A stretch of DNA of 7,721 bases from an uncultured Christensenellaceae bacterium (lineage in GTDB: Bacteria; Bacillota; Clostridia; Christensenellales; Christensenellaceae): positions 1 through 7,721 of the forward strand of contig CAKSBK010000039.1 in the NCBI GenBank assembly GCA_934438035.1. Reading direction: 5' to 3'. Position 1 is the stretch's first letter, and each line of letters opens with the position of its first letter. The translations under genes were made by a program, and so were the position numbers. Under the pieces are notes generated by a model. It was not told the DNA's origin. It searched no databases and saw only the letters and a program-made list of their open reading frames with translations. Shown here one piece after another: positions 5,360-7,721 of this stretch.

Positions 5360-5554
5360 ATAATCATCTCCTTTTCTCTTTTATGTGGTTCTGAATTTGT
5401 CCTATGACCGTAAACTTCTTGTTATTAAATTGTATCGGTCGCAGACGGAAACTGGTCTTCCGAAAGTGCTTTCAAACCTCGCCAGTGTTTTTTAAAGATG
5501 TAAATACACTAAAAGTTTTAATAACTTCCGTTATTCACTATATTGAAGTGGAAC
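5360..5554. other. Intergenic stretch with small inverted repeats
   Basis: No supported gene. It holds an interrupted inverted repeat AGTGTTTTT / AAATACACT (5484-5492 and 5502-5510, one mismatch), a stem AATAAC-TTCC-GTTATT (5520-5535, which reads as a GGAA tetraloop on the minus strand) and a GAAAG-TG-CTTTC palindrome (5462-5473). None is followed by a U-run, so I do not call terminators. I found no convincing promoter on the minus strand. Confidence 0.4.
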
Positions 5555-5749
5555 TCACATTTCTCTCCGCCCTTGAAATTCAGCCGAAATGATTTCTTCG
5601 TTGTTTAAAATCTCCGCCTCAGTTATGAATAACACTTTACCGTTTAAGTCCCTGTATTCAATGCCTGTCCTATATGGGTCTTCCGTAGTTCCATTCCCTA
5701 TCTGACAGACAATTTTGATTACCGGGACTACTTTTATTTGTTCTTTCAT
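5555..5749 (-). CDS. Small phage protein with GNGTxEDPYR motif (64 aa)
   Basis: The core QIGNGTTEDPYRTGIEYRDLNGKVLFI (residues 16-42) is a recurrent motif in small clostridial phage proteins (G-x-GT-x-x-DP-x-R, then a Y-D-x-x-G-x-x-L strand). They are typically placed near the lysogeny switch and have no assigned function. It is probably a small beta-rich protein. The ATG follows AAAGAGGTG at seven bases; that site lies in a short hairpin flanked by an 8-base direct repeat. It is the first gene after cro and should share the cro transcript. Confidence 0.8.
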   Translation of the reverse strand: MKEQIKVVPVIKIVCQIGNGTTEDPYRTGIEYRDLNGKVLFITEAEILNNEEIISAEFQGRREM

Positions 5750-5781
5750 TCTGTCTCACCTCTTTTTTAGGTGTCTGTCTC
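5750..5781. repeat. 8-base direct repeat flanking a hairpin over a ribosome binding site
   Basis: TCTGTCTC occurs at 5750-5757 and 5774-5781. Between them CACCT (5757-5761) and AGGTG (5769-5773) form a 5-bp stem on the minus-strand message. The stem contains the AGGTG ribosome binding site of the 64-residue protein, which could reduce its translation or present a protein-binding element. Confidence 0.45.
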
Positions 5782-5789
5782 GAATTTTA

Positions 5790-5810
5790 AAATAGCCATT
5801 TTGGCTATTT
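5790..5810. promoter_or_regulatory. Perfect operator copy O4 over the cro stop codon
   Basis: Nine-base arms AAATAGCCA and TGGCTATTT around a 3-base centre make a perfect dyad. The core TAGCCA-N3-TGGCTA (5793-5807) is the same as the operator next to the cro promoter. The TAG stop of cro is read from this dyad. Its centre is 238 bp from that of O1, so repressor-mediated looping or roadblocking of the early operon is possible. It might also cover a weak promoter (TAAAAT box on the minus strand at 5784-5789), for which no good -35 was seen. Confidence 0.75.
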
Positions 5811-6011
5811 GCTAACAAAAAAATAAATGTCTTTATCAACTATACCCAAAACATCGCACAGTTTAATAATCTCGCTAACTTTAAAAGGGCTTTTGTTATT
5901 GATTTTTTCTGAAAATGATTGATATGTTATGCCTATCATTTCGGCGACTTTTTTTTGAGTATATCCCTTTTCCGCAATACGACCTCTTAACAAATTGCTG
6001 TTCGTTGGCAT
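5805..6011 (-). CDS. Cro-like helix-turn-helix regulator (68 aa)
   Basis: A single-domain HTH protein: YTQKKVAEMIGITYQSFSEKIN (residues 17-38) is a standard helix-turn-helix of the phage Cro/CI (XRE) family. SPFKVSEIIKLCDVLGI completes the four- or five-helix bundle. It diverges from the larger repressor across a shared control region, so it is the likely lytic-side regulator. Two ATGs compete; the one at 6011 is six bases from AAAGGAGG, whereas the ATG at 6017 abuts it, so 6011 is used. The promoter is TTGACA-N17-TAATAT with operators in its spacer and at its start point. The stop is TAG, inside a perfect operator copy. Confidence 0.9.
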   Translation of the reverse strand: MPTNSNLLRGRIAEKGYTQKKVAEMIGITYQSFSEKINNKSPFKVSEIIKLCDVLGIVDKDIYFFVSK

Positions 6012-6030
6012 ATTCATCCTCCTTTCGTTT

Positions 6031-6045
6031 TAGCCATATTGGCTA
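6031..6045. promoter_or_regulatory. Operator O1
   Basis: A perfect dyad TAGCCA-TAT-TGGCTA placed from about +1 to +15 of the cro transcript. Binding here would block leftward early transcription. Same core as O4 at 5793-5807. Confidence 0.8.
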
Positions 6046-6052
6046 CACGCTT

Positions 6053-6081
6053 ATATTAACACCGTTTAGCCATATTGTCAA
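6053..6081 (-). promoter_or_regulatory. cro / early leftward promoter
   Basis: On the minus strand: -35 TTGACA (6076-6081), a 17-base spacer and -10 TAATAT (6053-6058). Transcription should start near 6046, giving a leader with the AAAGGAGG site at 6018-6025. Operators O2 (spacer and -35) and O1 (start point) overlap it. It probably drives the whole leftward operon. Confidence 0.8.
6067..6081. promoter_or_regulatory. Operator O2, degenerate half over the cro -35 box
   Basis: TAGCCA-TAT-TGTCAA: one intact half-site lies in the promoter spacer, and the altered half-site is exactly the cro -35 hexamer read on the plus strand. Centre is 36 bp from O1. Weaker binding than O1 is expected. Confidence 0.7.
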
Positions 6082-6109
6082 TAGTTTTTTGAAAAAAATT
6101 CAAATTTTG

Positions 6110-6124
6110 TTGACAAAACGGCTA
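6110..6124. promoter_or_regulatory. Operator O3, degenerate half over the repressor -35 box
   Basis: TTGACA-AAA-CGGCTA keeps the 15-base geometry. The left half is the -35 hexamer of the repressor promoter and the right half differs from TGGCTA by one base. Centre is 43 bp from O2. It may serve autoregulation by the repressor or shut-off by Cro. Confidence 0.55.
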
Positions 6125-6138
6125 TTCAGTAGTAATAT
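6110..6138 (+). promoter_or_regulatory. Repressor promoter
   Basis: TTGACA (6110-6115), a 17-base spacer and TAATAT (6133-6138), the same -35, spacing and -10 as the divergent cro promoter. The start near 6145 leaves only about eight to ten bases before the ATG, so the message is nearly leaderless with at most a GGTG ribosome binding site. Confidence 0.8.
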
Positions 6139-6153
6139 AAAGTTGGTGATATT

Positions 6154-6531
6154 ATGACAATATATGATAGAATAAAGCAATTAAGAGAACAACAAGGCTT
6201 ATCTCAGCAAGCGTTAGCGGAAAAAGTCGGTTTCAAAACCGCCTCTGCAATTAACAAAATTGAATTAGGGCTACGAGATATTAACCAAAAAAAAGTAATA
6301 TTATTTGCAAAAGCACTAAATACCACCCCCGCTTACCTTATGGGTTGGGAAGACAAGCCGGAACAGTGTAATTCACCGAAACCTAAAATAACTGAAGACA
6401 TCGACAAACACATAAACATAATAAAAATCGCCGGCAGGGACGGCTCATATGAAGAGCGTGCCCTTACCGACGAACAAGTGGAATTATTTAAAAAGATGAT
6501 AGCTGCATTACCCGAAGCTACGGATTTATAA
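6154..6531 (+). CDS. CI/ImmR-type HTH repressor (125 aa)
   Basis: Residues about 5-63 form an XRE-family HTH domain (IKQLREQQGLSQQALAEKVG, then INKIELGLRDIN), ending in TTPAYLMGW, the typical exit of phage and mobile-element repressors. There is no S24 self-cleaving peptidase. A short tail, IAGRDGSYEERALTDEQVELFKKMIAALPEA, is a recurrent end in repressors paired with ImmA proteases, which points to proteolytic induction rather than RecA-stimulated autocleavage. It is the likely lysogeny repressor acting on TAGCCA-N3-TGGCTA operators. Immediately after the stop, a second copy of the LTDEQ-coding bases occurs. It is convergent with immA, with 24 bases between the stops. Confidence 0.9.
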   Translation: MTIYDRIKQLREQQGLSQQALAEKVGFKTASAINKIELGLRDINQKKVILFAKALNTTPAYLMGWEDKPEQCNSPKPKITEDIDKHINIIKIAGRDGSYEERALTDEQVELFKKMIAALPEATDL

Positions 6532-6549
6532 CCGCTTTACCGACGAACA
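6464..6549. repeat. 13-base direct repeat at the repressor 3' end
   Basis: TTACCGACGAACA occurs at 6464-6476, within the repressor codons for LTDEQ, and again at 6537-6549 beyond its stop. There the bases would read FTDEQLNHS in one frame. This looks like the remnant of another repressor tail. Confidence 0.55.
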
Positions 6550-6555
6550 GTTAAA

Positions 6556-7110
6556 TCATAGCTTGTGTGTTTCTATGTACTGCTTGAAATTTTCGTATAC
6601 TTCACATTCAAGCGGCGAGGTTAAAAAAGCGTTGCGCTTATAAAGAATATCCATACGCTCCGCACGGTATTCGGCGGCTTGCCTGCTTATTTTGCAGTTG
6701 ACTGCAATTTCGTCCGCTGTGCGCATATTGCAGCCCCAAAGCACGCACGCCGGAGCAAGCAGACGGGAAGCAAAAACATTTGCCGCCTGTTCTATCGGGT
6801 TATCCCCTGCTGTCGGCTCCCGATTAACCAATTGGTATTTGCCGACATGAACGAGTAATATATGCCCCAATTCGTGGGCGGCGGTAAATCGCTGTCGTTC
6901 GGGCGTATCGGTGCTGTTAACAAATATTACGGGTTGTCCGTTTAAAATCAAGCTTTTACCTGAATTGCCGTCCGTACTTTTGTACAACCTTATCGGTATT
7001 CCCATATTGCGGCAAAGCTCGCTTACCGATACCGGCAGCTTGTCAATCCGCTCCCGTATCAATATTTCCCATACAAGGTCCCGTGTGTTTTTGTAGTCTT
7101 TATAATTCAT
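6556..7110 (-). CDS. immA: ImmA/IrrE-family metallopeptidase (184 aa)
   Basis: RQRFTAAHELGHILLVH (residues 73-88) contains the zinc-binding HExxH motif (H79, E80, H83). E107 in IEQAANVFASRLLAP (106-120) is the expected third ligand. The family (PF06114) cleaves HTH repressors in ICEBs1 and related phages, so the neighbouring repressor is the probable substrate. The C-terminal part has an HTH-like segment, TADEIAVNCKISRQAAEYR, typical of the family. In ICEBs1 and many phages immA follows the repressor in the same operon. Here it is on the opposite strand, convergent, with its own control region. The AGGGTG ribosome binding site lies seven bases from the ATG, within an inverted repeat. Confidence 0.9.
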   Translation of the reverse strand: MNYKDYKNTRDLVWEILIRERIDKLPVSVSELCRNMGIPIRLYKSTDGNSGKSLILNGQPVIFVNSTDTPERQRFTAAHELGHILLVHVGKYQLVNREPTAGDNPIEQAANVFASRLLAPACVLWGCNMRTADEIAVNCKISRQAAEYRAERMDILYKRNAFLTSPLECEVYENFKQYIETHKL

Positions 7111-7117
7111 ATAAAAT

Positions 7118-7139
7118 CACCCTATTTAATTGTAGGGTG
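7118..7139. repeat. Inverted repeat covering the immA ribosome binding site
   Basis: CACCCTA (7118-7124) and TAGGGTG (7133-7139) are perfect 7-bp arms with an 8-base loop. On the minus-strand message the distal arm contains the AGGGTG ribosome binding site. If the transcript starts upstream of 7139, the hairpin would hide it. A weak TACAAT -10-like box (7129-7134, minus) falls inside the repeat, so the arms may instead be an operator. Confidence 0.55.
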
Positions 7140-7167
7140 CAGAGCGTTAAAATTCAGCAGGTAAGTT

Positions 7168-7197
7168 TTGGAAATTAAAAAGTCCCGCTCATATAAA
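7168..7197 (+). promoter_or_regulatory. Probable promoter of the serine recombinase
   Basis: TTGGAA (7168-7173), an 18-base spacer and TATAAA (7192-7197) give a moderate promoter. The start would be near 7204, about 27 bases before the ATG. The -10 box lies in the loop of a perfect dyad, suggesting regulation by a DNA-binding protein. Confidence 0.5.
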
Positions 7198-7207
7198 ACG
7201 AGCGGGA
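7183..7207 (-). terminator. GC-rich dyad; possible minus-strand terminator and operator
   Basis: TCCCGCTC (7183-7190) and GAGCGGGA (7200-7207) form a perfect 8-bp stem with a 9-base loop. On the minus strand the stem is followed by CTTTTT, which fits an intrinsic terminator that would keep antisense transcripts of the recombinase gene from entering immA. On the plus strand no U-run follows; there it would fold in or over the promoter. Confidence 0.55.
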
Positions 7208-7230
7208 AAAATTAAAGGCAGGTGAACTAT

Positions 7231-7721
7231 ATGAAAACAGCAGCGTGTTATATCCGAGTATCAACAGACGACCAAACCGAATACAGCCCTGACAGTCAGC
7301 TTAAAATAATCCGTGATTATGCCTTTAAGCACGAAATCAGCCTTATAGAAAACTATATTTTTGCCGAGGACGGCGGCAAATCGGGTAAAAATATGACAAA
7401 CCGTACCGAATTTATGCGGCTGATATCTCTTACGAAGAAAAAGCCGAAGCCCTTTGACATAATCCTTGTATGGAAATTCAGCCGTTTTGCACGCAATCAG
7501 GAAGAAAGTATAGTACTTAAATCAATGCTGCACAAAAACGGTATTGAAGTTATAAGCGTTTCGGAATCACTTCCGGAGGGACCCTTCGGTTCATTGGTGG
7601 AAAGAATAATCGAATGGTCTGACGAATATTATTTGATAAATTTAGCGCAAGAGGTTAAAAGAGGTATGAAGGAGCGTGCAAGCCGCGGACTGCCCGTGTG
7701 TCCCCCGCCGATAGGCTACAC
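7231..7721 (+). CDS. Large serine recombinase (integrase), 5' part
   Basis: The first 163 residues are present; the gene runs off the window. The start, MKTAACYIRVSTDDQ, has the catalytic serine (S11) in the IRVST-x-x-Q motif of the resolvase/invertase domain. The ILVWKFSRFARNQEES segment (about 79-94) carries the conserved arginines of the active site. LAQEVKRGMKERASRGLPV (about 138-156) is the long helix entering the second, recombinase domain found only in the large phage-integrase type. It catalyses integration and excision between attP and attB. The AGGTGA ribosome binding site is six to seven bases from the ATG. It is divergent from immA. The attachment site was not identified; it may lie right of the window. 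Confidence 0.92.
   Translation, partial: MKTAACYIRVSTDDQTEYSPDSQLKIIRDYAFKHEISLIENYIFAEDGGKSGKNMTNRTEFMRLISLTKKKPKPFDIILVWKFSRFARNQEESIVLKSMLHKNGIEVISVSESLPEGPFGSLVERIIEWSDEYYLINLAQEVKRGMKERASRGLPVCPPPIGY

Noticed and set aside
5404..5592. 62-codon plus-strand frame in the 5360-5554 gap
   Set aside because: There is no ribosome binding site or promoter, and it runs into the opposite-strand 64-residue gene. The protein has no visible domain.
6089..6103. TTGAA-N5-TTCAA repeat between the divergent promoters as a further operator
   Set aside because: It does not match the TAGCCA-type dyad and sits in A/T tracts, where such symmetry is expected by chance; it may only bend DNA or act as an UP element.
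7111..7230. Serine integrase attachment site in front of the recombinase gene
   Set aside because: The two dyads here are short and well explained by regulatory roles. No attP-like site of the usual length with a 2-base core can be picked out without the other junction.
1..7721. CRISPR array, tRNA, rRNA, insertion sequence or stop-codon reassignment
   Set aside because: There are no regularly spaced repeats, no cloverleaf-like segments and no transposase. TAA, TGA and TAG are all used as normal stops.

Overview
The window looks like the lysogeny switch and early (replication-side) region of a temperate phage or prophage in a low-to-moderate GC Bacillota host, most likely a gut-type clostridium. 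The reasons are the strong GGAGG-type ribosome binding sites, the many start/stop-overlapping minus-strand genes, the ImmA/IrrE protease, the large serine recombinase and several small protein families familiar from clostridial phages. No host gene, tRNA, rRNA, CRISPR array or insertion sequence was seen. The species and the prophage ends cannot be fixed from this window.

Right end (about 5750-7721): the genetic switch. A Cro-like regulator (minus, 5805-6011) and a CI/ImmR-type repressor (plus, 6154-6531) diverge from a control region. That region holds two back-to-back promoters with consensus -35 boxes, and a family of operators TAGCCA-N3-TGGCTA at 6031, 6067 and 6110. A fourth, perfect copy sits over the cro stop codon at 5793-5807. 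The repressor has no self-cleavage domain. The ImmA/IrrE metallopeptidase (minus, 6556-7110) probably inactivates it, but it is convergent with the repressor rather than co-transcribed with it. A large serine recombinase (plus, from 7231, cut by the window edge) is divergent from immA; its likely promoter sits inside a perfect dyad.

Middle (about 4338-5750): the first genes of the leftward early operon, small phage proteins of unknown function, a short membrane/coiled-coil protein and a PcfK-like protein. In the 183-base gap between two of these genes, a complete plus-strand promoter and a strong intrinsic terminator lie about 80 bases apart. This predicts a small RNA antisense to the early leftward transcript.

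Left (1-4332): a tightly packed leftward gene train. It contains a DUF7666-like protein whose C-terminal third resembles an internal piece of the DNA polymerase sliding clamp, a PP-loop/PAPS-reductase-family enzyme, a run of cysteine-rich small proteins, a zinc-ribbon/coiled-coil protein and an HNH-type endonuclease. Neighbouring genes overlap or lie within about 13 bases of each other, which points to one polycistronic message probably driven from the cro promoter and silenced in the lysogen by the repressor.

The observations most worth following are the operator architecture, the predicted antisense RNA, the DUF7666-clamp chimera, the convergent repressor/immA layout and the RNA or DNA dyads in front of immA and the integrase.
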